Shown here: positions 45,731 through 55,463 of the stretch, in pieces | Layout of the letters: every line of letters starts with the position of its first letter | Numbering within the stretch: the stretch's first letter is position 1 | DNA from: Planctomycetota bacterium | Lineage (GTDB): Bacteria > Planctomycetota > UBA8742 > UBA2392 | Length of the DNA: 64,000 nucleotides | Assembly: GCA_020638635.1 (NCBI GenBank) | Contig: JACKIE010000011.1 | Coordinates: forward strand, 30,620-94,619 | Reading direction: 5' to 3' | The notes under the pieces: generated by a model | What the model saw: the letters and a program-made list of their open reading frames with translations, nothing else | Database searches by the model: none | What the model was told of the DNA's origin: nothing | Translations under genes and position numbers: made by a program

Positions 45731-46561
45731 CTAGTTGCGATGAAGGCTGTGGCAGCCTTTGCAGTCCTTGGCGAGCTGTCTGGTCGGCTCGGTTTGGCCC
45801 GGGTTCTCCCTCGCCTTGGTTGCGTTGGCGACGGCCCGCTCGAAGCGCTCGCGCAGGTCGGGCTCGGCTCGCTCATCCAGAAAGCGCAGGCACTCACGCA
45901 GGCCTTCTTCCACCAAGAGGGCGGCTTGGCTGTCGCCGGCTTTCAGGCGGTCCATGGCGCGGTCGATTTCGGCCATGCGCGCCGCCATGCCGGGCACCTC
46001 GGCGCTTTCCGCAAGCGGCTGCGCGCTCGGTTTCTCGATGCTCGGGTCGTGGGCCTTCACGTCGCGCCACAGGCCGGCGTACTCTTCGCCGGTGCCCGCC
46101 ACTCGCATGATCTCGGCGGCTTCATCGGCAGTGCAGTCGCTGTCGCAGCGGTAGACGATCGCCGCGCCGGCGGGCCCGCGGTGCTTGCCGTGGTGGCAGT
46201 GCACATAAATGGGGCGCGCGCACTCGGCGGTGGCGCGGGCCAGTTGCGCGCGAGCCTCAACGGGAACGCCGTCATAGCCGAAGGGAATGTGCACGTAGCG
46301 CAGGCCGGCGGCCTTGGCGGCCGTGACGTCCGGGCGCGCGCCGTCAACGCTGATGATGGTCTTGATGCCGAGCTCGGCCAGTGCCGCGAAGTCTTGCGGC
46401 CCCTCGGGTTGCGCGCCGGAGTACAGCCAGTCGCTGATGCGCACCACATTGTGCAGCCGGCCGACGGATTTGGGTTCGGGTCTGGGCGGCACGGAGCCGC
46501 AGGCCGCGACGCACAGGGCGGCCAGCAGGGCGAGCGTCAGCGCGAGAGTGGCGTGTTTCAT
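45731..46561 (-). CDS. tyrosine/dual-specificity phosphatase fused to C-terminal cytochrome c-like domain, lipoprotein
   Basis: A 276-residue lipoprotein (lipobox CVAACG, Cys21). Residues of about 35-170 form a dual-specificity-phosphatase-like domain with the P-loop HCHHGKHRG (Cys122, Arg128 of CX5R) and Asp in SVDGARPD upstream. Residues of about 190-276 are helical and end in CKGCHSLHRN: a heme c site at Cys267-Cys270-His271 close to the C-terminus, as in class II cytochrome c'. Both active parts look intact. A periplasmic heme-linked phosphatase is the simplest reading. Its ATG overlaps the stop of the gene at 46558 (ATGA). Confidence 0.8.
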   Translation of the reverse strand: MKHATLALTLALLAALCVAACGSVPPRPEPKSVGRLHNVVRISDWLYSGAQPEGPQDFAALAELGIKTIISVDGARPDVTAAKAAGLRYVHIPFGYDGVPVEARAQLARATAECARPIYVHCHHGKHRGPAGAAIVYRCDSDCTADEAAEIMRVAGTGEEYAGLWRDVKAHDPSIEKPSAQPLAESAEVPGMAARMAEIDRAMDRLKAGDSQAALLVEEGLRECLRFLDERAEPDLRERFERAVANATKARENPGQTEPTRQLAKDCKGCHSLHRN

Positions 46562-46845
46562 GTCCGGTTGGCCAGCCGCACGTGCTGCCAGGTCAGGATG
46601 CCGATTACCACCAGGCCCACGACCAGGCCGACGAACACGCCCTCGGTGACGCCCAGTGCGATGCCCATTTCCACGGGGTTGAAACCAGGCGATTCGGTGC
46701 GGAACACGCGGCGGTAGTACTCGGGGGTGTATGTCCCAATGCCCCAGCCCAATGCGCCGCCCACCACGCCGCCCAGCACAATGGTGCCCGCCAGCACACC
46801 AAAGGCGCGCCCCAGGGTCATAGGCTTGTTCAGGAATCGGGCCAT
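46558..46845 (-). CDS. small membrane protein
   Basis: A 95-residue protein with two transmembrane helices (GVLAGTIVLGGVVGGALGWGI and GVFVGLVVGLVVIGILTW) separated by a short charged loop containing TYTPEYYRRVF. It overlaps the phosphatase-cytochrome gene by four bases, so the two are translated together and it may be its membrane partner. No family recognised. Confidence 0.65.
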   Translation of the reverse strand: MARFLNKPMTLGRAFGVLAGTIVLGGVVGGALGWGIGTYTPEYYRRVFRTESPGFNPVEMGIALGVTEGVFVGLVVGLVVIGILTWQHVRLANRT

Positions 46846-47120
46846 GGAGGCAGACTACAAGGCAGTGGCACGGGTGTCCTAGTGGGTGTGCAGCGCCATG
46901 GCCTTACCTGCACAGCTGGCGGGATTCCGCTCACACACCCAGGTCCGGCATCAACACGGGTTATGGTTGTTGGTTAGGCCATCGAAGATCTCGGCGCGCG
47001 TCGCACAAGTCGCACACCAATCAATGGAGGTATTTGCAAATGTGCTCGATTCGCTCAGAATTCTGTTGTCGATGGGGGGGTAACATGAGGAACTCATCTC
47101 TCTTATGGAAAGGAGTTACT

Positions 47121-47912
47121 ATGATACATTCTGGATGGAAACGTAACATCTTCCGGCTCATCTCCGGCTGTTTGATCATCGCCCTTGCCACATGCGTCGC
47201 GTTCGCTGTTGCTGATGCAACAGAGACACTCAGCAACACCGGTTTGGAGTTTGCTTCGACAGCGTACTTCGCGAGCTCAAATGAGGAGCTGGACATCAAT
47301 TACACAACCGGCAATGCCGTGGAAGTGCATGGTGACGGCAAGATCACGACGGGCAATTCCCAGAACTGGACGGTATACGCAAAGGATGGACTGAAGTGGC
47401 AAGGTACGATCACAGACTCCGACTGGCCTCGCTGGAAGCTGTATGCCAACTGGAACTATGATCTTGAGGCGTATGGGACGGGCAGCGGCGGCACCAACCA
47501 TCGCGCTCTCGCCGGATGCTACGGGGTGGCGCAAAAGGACCTGAACAGGAGCAGTGGACAGGAGTACGACATCAACGCCGCAATCCTCGGAGGGGAATCG
47601 ACCTACACCTTCCCCGTAACCCCACCCGATGGGGACGGTAGCGGTTACACCATCCCGGGAAGCAAGAAGTCCAGCGGAGGATACACCCGGGTCGGAAGCG
47701 GCAACGCGTTCGCAATGGACGACGGGATCTGGGTGGACAAGGAAACAGTGAATGTATGGGTGTTTGTGCGCGGGTGGATGACGTTGAAATCCAATGGCAA
47801 CACCACGGACGTTCACACAGAGGTCGATACGACCGTCATGGCAGGCGGTTTTGACGCCTGGGACTACGGAGTCTCTCCGCCAAAGTTCATTCGCTCATAC
47901 GACCTGAATTAG
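47121..47912 (+). CDS. exported hypothetical protein
   Basis: A 263-residue protein from MIHSGWKRNIF preceded by AAGGAG; the longer frame from 47034 is rejected. Signal peptide LISGCLIIALATCVAFAVAD. The mature part is beta-rich, Gly/Ser/Thr-rich and has stretches like NWTVYAKDGLKWQGTITDSD; only one Cys remains. No family was recognised. It ends 4 bp before the next gene, a membrane-anchored surface protein, so they form an operon. The pair is less GC-rich than flanking genes and mirrors the exported/surface pair at 22288-25772. Confidence 0.65.
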   Translation: MIHSGWKRNIFRLISGCLIIALATCVAFAVADATETLSNTGLEFASTAYFASSNEELDINYTTGNAVEVHGDGKITTGNSQNWTVYAKDGLKWQGTITDSDWPRWKLYANWNYDLEAYGTGSGGTNHRALAGCYGVAQKDLNRSSGQEYDINAAILGGESTYTFPVTPPDGDGSGYTIPGSKKSSGGYTRVGSGNAFAMDDGIWVDKETVNVWVFVRGWMTLKSNGNTTDVHTEVDTTVMAGGFDAWDYGVSPPKFIRSYDLN

Positions 47913-47916
47913 CCTG

Positions 47917-49611
47917 ATGAAAAGGAAGCACTGCTTGCCGAAAAGAGAGTCTGCAAAGGGCGCTCGCACTACCCGGGTTCTGTTGGGTCTGCTTGTGCTG
48001 GTCCTCCTCGGCTTCGGCTGGCTGTTGTGGCGCGGACACTGGAGCAGGATGGTTGTTCCGGCCCCGCAACGCGCGGATGCTTCCGGTCAGGCCCCCCTTC
48101 CATTCGAAGTCCTTGAGGAAGTTCCGACAGTGGAGGGCGTGTGCGGAGCAGCGGAGCCTGTCGCAACACCGCGCGATTCCGGTGGCGATACGCCTTCCGC
48201 GGAACAGGACAGCAAGCGGTATCTGCGCTTGCTGTTTCAAACCGAGGATGGTGAGGCGATCGGTGGGGTGCCATTTCTGGCCAGTCGTGTGGTTGATGAA
48301 GAGTTGATGCCCGGTACGCAGGCTCTCAGATGCAACCACGAGGGCGCCATCAGCCTGGCGATGGCGTTGGACACGACCAGTGTCCAAGTGCAGATCAATG
48401 ACATGGGATGGCATATTGACATACAGATCATTCATCTGGACGGACCAATCACCCAACACACGCTGAAGTTACACCGACTGGTTTCAGTGGAATTCGACGT
48501 GCGTTATGAAGACGGACTGCCGTTCAAGGGGAGAGCATCATTCGGCGGAACCGGTGATGCTCTCCCGGCGCGATATGCCGGGGGATCTTCACGCGGAGAC
48601 GGGTGGGTTCGCCGCTGGAGAGGAACAGCCGAGTCCAATCCATTCACCATCGACGGCATATCTCCGAGAGATGCCGTCCTGAATTTCTACTGTGAACGCG
48701 CGGGTTACGATCGTTTTGACTACGAAATCAAAAAGGAGCAACTCTACGAAGGCGCACGAATAGCCATCACCATCACCAAACCTAAAAATCCACCCGGCAC
48801 CATCATCCTTCACTTCGACTTGTCGGCTTTCCCCGAGCAGTGGCAGGAGTGGAGTTACTCTCTGGTGCCGGACAGCTTCCGGGGCAGTGAAACATCCAGC
48901 ACGGAGCAACAGCGTCCGCCATCGGAGTTCGCTTTGCACACAATCAACCCCGGCGAATACACCGTTACGGTGGTTTGCGAAAACCGAGTCTGGTCAGCTC
49001 GCGTGTTGGTCGTCGGTTCTGAGGAGACTCATGTTCAGGTTGAACTGGCGGAGGCTGCTGCCGCCTCTGTTTGCGCGATTGACGAGAACGGCGAACCGAT
49101 TCAGGGAGCCTGCTTGTATCTCGATGAACGTGTGCACATCGACTACCCGACGACTGCCAGGGCGGGGTCCAGAGCATTGTCCGGCAGGGACGGGATTGCC
49201 CTGCTCAGCGGCCTGCCGCCGCATGTCAACCGGCTCTATCTGGAAGCGGAAGGCTACGATCAGTCAGTCATACCCGTAGTTCTTTCAAGCGGGATGACGG
49301 CTGACCTCGGGACGATTCGTCTGACTCCTTCTGCCGGGATGATCGAAGTTCGACTTCTGAACGCAAGCGGGAGCAGGTCCTACGAAGCGATGTGCATCCA
49401 CCCTTGGGGTAGGGGCGGTCGATCGACTCTCCGTCTGGTGCCACGAGATGGGGTTTTGGTCTTCGAGAAGATGAAGTTTCGAGACTACATGGTCGCGGTG
49501 CGACCCGCACACGGTGGTCGGGTTGTTTCCAAGAACATTACCCTGAGCGGCGATGAACCTAAAGTCGTCGTGGAATTGGATGTCAGCTCGTTGACAGAAA
49601 CCGACGATTAA
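47917..49611 (+). CDS. membrane-anchored surface protein with carboxypeptidase-regulatory-like units
   Basis: A 564-residue protein with an N-terminal transmembrane helix (VLLGLLVLVLLGFGWLLW) and a long beta-rich outside part. Units such as SVCAIDENGEPIQGACLYLD, then GRDGIALLSGLPPHVNRLYL resemble carboxypeptidase-regulatory-like folds. It is of the same overall design as the genes at 22288 and 56732. It has lower GC than its neighbours. Directly downstream of the exported protein at 47121 and probably co-expressed. Function unknown. Confidence 0.65.
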   Translation: MKRKHCLPKRESAKGARTTRVLLGLLVLVLLGFGWLLWRGHWSRMVVPAPQRADASGQAPLPFEVLEEVPTVEGVCGAAEPVATPRDSGGDTPSAEQDSKRYLRLLFQTEDGEAIGGVPFLASRVVDEELMPGTQALRCNHEGAISLAMALDTTSVQVQINDMGWHIDIQIIHLDGPITQHTLKLHRLVSVEFDVRYEDGLPFKGRASFGGTGDALPARYAGGSSRGDGWVRRWRGTAESNPFTIDGISPRDAVLNFYCERAGYDRFDYEIKKEQLYEGARIAITITKPKNPPGTIILHFDLSAFPEQWQEWSYSLVPDSFRGSETSSTEQQRPPSEFALHTINPGEYTVTVVCENRVWSARVLVVGSEETHVQVELAEAAAASVCAIDENGEPIQGACLYLDERVHIDYPTTARAGSRALSGRDGIALLSGLPPHVNRLYLEAEGYDQSVIPVVLSSGMTADLGTIRLTPSAGMIEVRLLNASGSRSYEAMCIHPWGRGGRSTLRLVPRDGVLVFEKMKFRDYMVAVRPAHGGRVVSKNITLSGDEPKVVVELDVSSLTETDD

Positions 49612-49631
49612 ACCGACCTAACCGTTTGCGA

Positions 49632-51614
49632 TCAGGTCGCCGCCGCCAGCTTGGCGAACATGCCTTCTTTGTAGGCGCTGATCTTGCCCGTGAACGCTGA
49701 TGCCGCCACGGTCAGCGGGCTGGCGAGGTACAGCTTGCCGGGGCCTGAACGGCCGGGGAAGTTGCGGTTGATGGCGCTTACAGTCACCTGCTCCTTGCTC
49801 TCGCTTACGCCGGGGCCGCAGCCGATGCAAGCGCCGCAGCCGGGGTTGATCACTTCCACGCCGGCCCTGGCGAACAGCTCGGGGTAGCCCTTGGCCTCGG
49901 CGTATTTCTTCACGCCCTCGCTGCCGTACTGGATGTACATCTTCACGCCCTCGTGCACCTTCAGGCCCGCTTCCACGGCCTCGCGGCACACTTGCGCGTA
50001 GTAGTCGAAGTCGTCGTACTTGCCCGCGGTGCATGAGCCCGCATAGGCGATGTCGATCTTCACGTCACCCAGCTCGTCGATCAGCTTGCCGTAGGTGGGG
50101 TCGCCGGGTTCGGCCACCATGGGCTTGATCTGGCTCAGGTTGATCTCGTGCACGCCGCCGTCGTAGTGAGCGCCCTTGTCCGGCGCCACGGCGCGTGCCT
50201 TCATGCGTTTGAGATCCGCGTCGCTGAGCTTGCGTTGCGCTTTCAGCCAGTCCCACAGCACGTCGTCGGCCTCGCAGATGCCGGTCTTGGCGCTGCACTC
50301 GGTGGCCATGTTGGTCAGCGTCGCGCGCTCGTCCATGCTGATGCTGGCGAGGCCCGGGCCGCCGAACTCCATCACGCGGTTGAGCGTGTCTTCTCTCTTG
50401 GCGTAGGTATCAAGAATGTGCAGCATCACGTCCTTGGCCGTGACGCCCGGCTGCAGCTCGCCCACCAAACTGAACCGAATGCTTTCCGGCACCTGCACGA
50501 AGGTCGAGCCGCTGTAGATCAGCCCGGCGTATTCGGTCGCGCCCACGCCGTAGGCCAGTGCGTTGCTGGCCCCGCCCATGCAGGTGTGGCTGTCCGTCGC
50601 CTGCACGAAGTCGCCCACGTCAATGAAGTGCTCGCGCGCGACCTGGTGGCAGATGCCCGGGCTGATGCCGCCCACGGCGCTGTAGTCGCGCACGCCCGTG
50701 TGCTTCTGGAAGGCGTTCTGCATCTCCACCAGCGTGCCGATCTTGTCGGCGAACGGTTTGAAGCGTGTCACGCCCTTGGCGTACAGCAGGTGGTCTTCGA
50801 ACACCGCGAACTTCTCGGGGTTCTGGACCTGGTAATCGCGGCCGTACTCGTTTTCCAGGAAGTAGTGCACCTGGGCGGTGGTGAACTCGTGGCTGTAGCC
50901 GGCGTCCACCTTGACCATCACGGGATCGCCGGGCTTGACGTACGGCTCGCCCTGGCCTTCCACCAGGTGGGAGGCAATCAGCTTCTCGGCCATGGTCATG
51001 GGGCGCTTGGTGTTGGTCAGCTTGGGCAGGTCGAGCTTGCCGTCGGCCAGCTCCTTGCTGAACGGGAACAGGCCGCCGGCCTCCAGCATGATGCGGGTGA
51101 CCGGGTCGAACTGGCCCGTGAACTGGGAGAGCGCGATTTCCTCACCGGCCTGCAGGCGCTTGAGCTGTTCATGGTTGCCCATGATCTGGCCCAGGTTGAC
51201 GTTATTGCGCTCATGGATCGGCGCGAAGCTGGCCGCGATCACGATGCGGATGCCCGCCCACTTCTCGGCCTGGGGCGCGGTTTCGCGGCTGCTGCCGGTG
51301 CCCTTGCGCTGGCCGGAAACGATCACCTCGAAGTTGCCGTTGATCAGGGCGTCTTCTTTGAACACGCGGTCGCCGCCTGCGTCGAACAGGCCGGCGTAGG
51401 CGTTGCGGGCGAGCTTGGCGGGGTCGTAGTCGAAGCAGACCCAGGCGGGGGTCATGGTGTCGGTGTTGATGTCGTCCAGCAGGTCCTCGACGCGCAGGTC
51501 GGCCATGCGCAGGTTCAGGCCTTCATAGAGCTGCTTCTTGATCAGCTCCAGGTCCTTGGTCAGGAACAGCACACGCTTGTCTGGGTTCAGCTTGACGGTC
51601 TTGGGCAACGGCAT
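49632..51614 (-). CDS. fused LeuD-LeuC type aconitase-family dehydratase
   Basis: A 660-residue hydro-lyase of the aconitase superfamily with the swivel domain at the N-terminus: residues of about 40-200 carry LLDDINTDTMTPAW and GSSRETAPQAEKW, typical of LeuD small subunits; residues of about 205-650 are the LeuC-like large part with iron-sulfur ligands Cys345 (DSHTCMGG) and Cys593/Cys596 (NPGCGACIGCG). It probably acts on isopropylmalate, homocitrate or a related hydroxy acid. The order (small then large) is reversed compared with aconitase A. Length is consistent with a two-subunit fusion. The first codons are MPLPKTVKL. Confidence 0.85.
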   Translation of the reverse strand: MPLPKTVKLNPDKRVLFLTKDLELIKKQLYEGLNLRMADLRVEDLLDDINTDTMTPAWVCFDYDPAKLARNAYAGLFDAGGDRVFKEDALINGNFEVIVSGQRKGTGSSRETAPQAEKWAGIRIVIAASFAPIHERNNVNLGQIMGNHEQLKRLQAGEEIALSQFTGQFDPVTRIMLEAGGLFPFSKELADGKLDLPKLTNTKRPMTMAEKLIASHLVEGQGEPYVKPGDPVMVKVDAGYSHEFTTAQVHYFLENEYGRDYQVQNPEKFAVFEDHLLYAKGVTRFKPFADKIGTLVEMQNAFQKHTGVRDYSAVGGISPGICHQVAREHFIDVGDFVQATDSHTCMGGASNALAYGVGATEYAGLIYSGSTFVQVPESIRFSLVGELQPGVTAKDVMLHILDTYAKREDTLNRVMEFGGPGLASISMDERATLTNMATECSAKTGICEADDVLWDWLKAQRKLSDADLKRMKARAVAPDKGAHYDGGVHEINLSQIKPMVAEPGDPTYGKLIDELGDVKIDIAYAGSCTAGKYDDFDYYAQVCREAVEAGLKVHEGVKMYIQYGSEGVKKYAEAKGYPELFARAGVEVINPGCGACIGCGPGVSESKEQVTVSAINRNFPGRSGPGKLYLASPLTVAASAFTGKISAYKEGMFAKLAAAT

Positions 51615-51814
51615 GAGGACCTCAAATCACGGCGCATGGCGCGGATCGCGGGTGACGCATACTCCGGAAACAAAACGAGAGGAACGACCATGGCCGTTCC
51701 CGGGAAACCGCAGGCACGGCCCAAGGCCGTGCCCGAACACCCTGATTTTATAGCTTGCAGGGCACGGTTTTGCACCCAAAAGCGAGAGCGCGGAGACTGC
51801 GGTCACGCCCTGAT

Positions 51815-53833
51815 TCAGGCTTGCGGGGCCAGTCCCGCCTCCAGGCGCGCCAGCTCGCCGCCGGGCAGGTCTTCGGCGCGCCAGTCGGGCGGCTCGCCCT
51901 GCATGGCCTCGAATAGCGCTGGGTTTTCTCGGCTCAGGCGCGCGTGGGTCTCGGGCGAGGTATGACGCAGTTGGTCCAGCAGCGCCGCGCGGCAGGCGGG
52001 CGTGAGCTGGCCCGGCAGGTGCGCGCGGAACAGCAACGCGGGGCGCGACTCGCGCACGGCCGCCTCAAGCTCAGCCATCACGCCTTTGGCGTCCTCAACC
52101 GCGCGGCCCACGTGGGCGTATTGACCGGCGTTGCCTTGCGCGAGGCTGAGCATGGTCTGGAGGATCTGACCGGGTACATCGGCGCCACGCCAGCCCTGAG
52201 CCAGGTGTGCGGTGCCGAAATCGCCGACTGCTTCCGCCAGCGACAGGCGAAGCCGGTTGATCAGCACGCGGGAGACGTTGTGCTGGGGTGTTTCCGCACC
52301 CCCCCAGACTTTTTCCTCCGATGCGATCAATGCATCCGCTTCACTGGCATCACCGACAAGCAACCCTACGCGTATCCTCAGCGACGGCATGGCGCGACCG
52401 GGTTCCATGTCGCGGTGCCGCATGTCGGCCAGCTGAAGTATTCGCTGAGTCGCGGTGAGCATGCCGCGCTCGAACAGCTCGCGCGCGATGTCGTGCAGTG
52501 TCTGCTCCAGGATTTGGCTGGCGCTGCTTCGGGCCGACAGGGCCGCGACATCTACCAACTCGGCGATCTCGCCGCGACCAGGATCGATCACGCGACGCGC
52601 CTGGGCTGCGAAGCGCCGAGCATAGGCCTCGGCTTGGCCGTCGCCGGCCAGCCGCGCCCACTTGGTCGCATCCTGGAAGCACTCCAGCGCCAGACCGGCG
52701 TCACCGAGCGCCAGCACGGTCGAGCCCAGGGCACGCCCGGCTGAGGATGTGCCCTCAAGGTCGCCGGCCTCCGCGAAGAAGTCGCGAGCCTGGCGGTACA
52801 GGCCCGCAGCCGTCGTGAGGTTGCCGCCGAAATAATACTCCAGGTTGCCCAGGTTGCGGGCCATGATGGCCTCGGCATGGAAACGGCCGGTGGCGGCGGC
52901 GAGTGCCATCGCGCGTGTGTAGTGTTTTCGCGCGAATTCGATGCGCCGGGTCTCGACGTAGATTACGCCGAGGGCGTTGGCCAAAGTAGCCTCGGAATAC
53001 AGGTCGTCGTCGGCACGACAGATTTCAAGGCCCAGAAGTGCCTGCTGCTCGCCTTCTTCGCTGCGGCCCATGCGGTGCAGACGATAACTGACCCGGGCCA
53101 GTGCCTGTGCCTCCTGTAGCCTGTTTCCAAGGCGACGCGCGATTTCCAAGCCCCGTTGCGCGCAGGCGAGGGCGCCCTCGCGGTCCCCGCGCTGAAGAAA
53201 CACGTCCTCGAGGTCGAGCTCCGCCTGGGAGAGTGCGAGGCTGTCACCCAGCTTGCGCAACTCGTGCACGATGCCGGGCATCTCGGCGTACATCACCGCG
53301 CGCCGCCCGGTCAGCTTGTACACGTCCATCAACTGCCGCCGCAGCGAGAGCTGCAGCGCCCGGTTGCCGCCGGCTTCGGCCAGCGAGATGGCGCGGGTGA
53401 CCACTTCCTCGGCCTCGGCGGCGCGGCCCAGGTTCAGCAGCGTGAAGCCGGCGTCCGCCAGGTGCTCCGCGGCGGTGATGGGATCGCACAGGGGGTGGTC
53501 GGCGACACGGCGGCACAGCTCGACCTGGCGGGCGGGCTCGTAGACGCGCCCGGCGTGTGCGGCGGCGAGCCGCAGGTAGTGAAGCTCGCGCTCGCCTGTC
53601 CCGGCGCCGGCCAGCGTGGCCGCCTCGCGCGCGTGGTCGGCCAGGTCGGCTGCCAGGCCCGCCTCGGCTTCGGGCTCGTGTTCCAGGATCGCCAGGGCGA
53701 ACGAATGCAGCAAAGCGCGCTCGCCCGGCAGTTGCAGCGAGTAGGCCGCATCACGCACCACGGCATGGCGAAACAGGTAAGCCTGCTCGGCCGTTGGTGG
53801 GTCCGCGGAGTACGTCGTTGAGTCCGGGATCAT
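51815..53833 (-). CDS. TPR protein resembling the C-terminal half of a STAND ATPase, copy 1
   Basis: About 672 residues of helical repeats (tetratricopeptide-like, e.g. EAQALARVSYRLHRMGRSEE, and AIMARNLGNLEYYFGGNLTT). The N-terminal EQAYLFRHAVVRDAAYSL is the sequence found between ATPase and TPR parts in STAND-type regulators (compare the PHEITRRAIYDEL of the BTAD-STAND gene here), but there is no ATPase domain upstream. A start at 53833 is used; the frame can extend 13 codons. It overlaps nothing but begins 35 bp after the stop of its paralogue at 53869. Confidence 0.75.
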   Translation of the reverse strand: MIPDSTTYSADPPTAEQAYLFRHAVVRDAAYSLQLPGERALLHSFALAILEHEPEAEAGLAADLADHAREAATLAGAGTGERELHYLRLAAAHAGRVYEPARQVELCRRVADHPLCDPITAAEHLADAGFTLLNLGRAAEAEEVVTRAISLAEAGGNRALQLSLRRQLMDVYKLTGRRAVMYAEMPGIVHELRKLGDSLALSQAELDLEDVFLQRGDREGALACAQRGLEIARRLGNRLQEAQALARVSYRLHRMGRSEEGEQQALLGLEICRADDDLYSEATLANALGVIYVETRRIEFARKHYTRAMALAAATGRFHAEAIMARNLGNLEYYFGGNLTTAAGLYRQARDFFAEAGDLEGTSSAGRALGSTVLALGDAGLALECFQDATKWARLAGDGQAEAYARRFAAQARRVIDPGRGEIAELVDVAALSARSSASQILEQTLHDIARELFERGMLTATQRILQLADMRHRDMEPGRAMPSLRIRVGLLVGDASEADALIASEEKVWGGAETPQHNVSRVLINRLRLSLAEAVGDFGTAHLAQGWRGADVPGQILQTMLSLAQGNAGQYAHVGRAVEDAKGVMAELEAAVRESRPALLFRAHLPGQLTPACRAALLDQLRHTSPETHARLSRENPALFEAMQGEPPDWRAEDLPGGELARLEAGLAPQA

Positions 53834-53868
53834 GGGTGTGACTTTACAGGGAACCGCGTAACATGACT

Positions 53869-55407
53869 TCAAGCCATGTATGGAACGCCGGCCTTGTCGC
53901 AGGCTTCCCGCATCTCTTTGTGCTTGCGTTCAACCAGTCCGGGGTACGGAAGCGCTTGCAGTATAGCCATGGAGGCTGTCCACTGGCGGAGTGCGCGGTG
54001 GGTTCTTCCCGTCACGTGCAGGAATATCGCATAGTTTGCGCCCTGCAGTCCTTCACTGCGTCGATCCCTGCATTCGTTGTGAATTCGCAGCGCGTGCTCG
54101 AACGTGGCTTCCGCCTGGTCAGCTCGCCCAAGATCCGCGTAAACCTGCGCGAGCACGCCCTGGATGAATCCCGTTTCCCTGTGGTCGCCTCTTTGGTGCG
54201 CGATGGCTGCGGCCTGCAGCAAACACCGTTCTGCCTCAATGAATTCCCCCGCTTCGCCGTGTATGCCCGCCAAAGAAGTGAGAGACTGGCACTCGCCGTG
54301 CGCGTTGCCGGTTTCTCGGCTGAGCGAGAGGCTCTGACGAAAAGCCCTCTCGGCTTCCATGCGGCGTTCCGTGCGTCTGTAGAGAATGCCGAGGTTACTG
54401 ATCAGCAGGCTTTCCATGGCGGCATAGCCCACTTCGCGGATGATCTTCAGTGCCTCAAGGTAGCAGCGTTCCGCATCTGCCAGGCGACCTTGCTCCATGT
54501 AGACATTGGCGAGGTTGCCCAGCGTGACGCCTTCTCCCTGCCGATTACCCGTGGACCTGTGGACCGCGAGCGCTTGCTGGAAGGCTGATTCAGCCTGGTC
54601 CGGCTCACCCAGCACGCGGTGCAGCACCCCGAGGTTGCCCAGTTCGCTGCCTACGCCTTGCCTGTTTCCCACCTCGCGATGGATCGTGAGCGCTTGCTCC
54701 GTCCCCAGTCGGCACTCCTCGTAGCGGTTGGTATGTCGATAGACCAGCGCCAGGTTGCCCAGCGTAATGCCTTCACTGCGCCGGTTGCCGGTTCGACGGT
54801 GGATCTCAAGGGCGCGCTTGTAGCCTTGCTCGGCATCCGCCAAGCGCCCCGCTATGCTCTGCGCGTGCGCGAGGTCGCACAGTGCGGTACCCACAACGCG
54901 CTCACAGTCTGCCTCCTCGGCGAGTTGCACCGCTTTCTGCAACAGTCTCTCCGCATCGGCGGGGCGGCCAATCAAGTTGGCCAGCTCACCCGCCCGGCGC
55001 GTCGCCTCGGCGGCGAGAACCGGGCCCGAGATTTCTGCCAGCCGAAGCCAGTGCTGCAAGGCCTGCTCGGTCTGGTGCAGGTTCTGGTTGTGTTCGGCGG
55101 CCCGGCGCAGGTAGAGGCGTTCGGCGGAGCGCATCGGCTCAAGGCCGGGGGATTCCTCCAGCGTGGCCAAGTGCGCGTGTTGCGCGAGTTCTGCGGCGAA
55201 CGAATCCGATGCGTGGGGCACGAACAGCGGCCGACCCGCCGAGTCAACCTCGCCAGGCGCGGCTTGGCGAGGTCGTCCGAGCAAGTCCTCAAAGATGCCG
55301 AGCGCCAGTCGATGCAGCGCCGCGCGATGTCCGGGAGGCTGCAGGGTGTAAGCGGCGTCCCGCAGCAAAGCATGACGAAACAGGTATGCCTGTTCAGCAG
55401 TGGTCAT
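53869..55407 (-). CDS. TPR protein resembling the C-terminal half of a STAND ATPase, copy 2
   Basis: A 512-residue protein starting MTTAEQAYLFRHALLRDAAY, nearly the same beginning as the next gene, followed by at least eight regular tetratricopeptide units (GITLGNLALVYRHTNRYEEC, GSELGNLGVLHRVLGEPDQA, GVTLGNLANVYMEQGRLADA). Units of this type bind partner proteins. As with copy 1, no ATPase part is present. The pair is a tandem duplication with later divergence in repeat number. Likely one transcript with the gene at 51815. Confidence 0.8.
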   Translation of the reverse strand: MTTAEQAYLFRHALLRDAAYTLQPPGHRAALHRLALGIFEDLLGRPRQAAPGEVDSAGRPLFVPHASDSFAAELAQHAHLATLEESPGLEPMRSAERLYLRRAAEHNQNLHQTEQALQHWLRLAEISGPVLAAEATRRAGELANLIGRPADAERLLQKAVQLAEEADCERVVGTALCDLAHAQSIAGRLADAEQGYKRALEIHRRTGNRRSEGITLGNLALVYRHTNRYEECRLGTEQALTIHREVGNRQGVGSELGNLGVLHRVLGEPDQAESAFQQALAVHRSTGNRQGEGVTLGNLANVYMEQGRLADAERCYLEALKIIREVGYAAMESLLISNLGILYRRTERRMEAERAFRQSLSLSRETGNAHGECQSLTSLAGIHGEAGEFIEAERCLLQAAAIAHQRGDHRETGFIQGVLAQVYADLGRADQAEATFEHALRIHNECRDRRSEGLQGANYAIFLHVTGRTHRALRQWTASMAILQALPYPGLVERKHKEMREACDKAGVPYMA

Positions 55408-55463
55408 TGTGCGTAGATGCTAGCGCGGCAGCGGCGAATTGGGGACAGGCGCTTTTCGACCGT

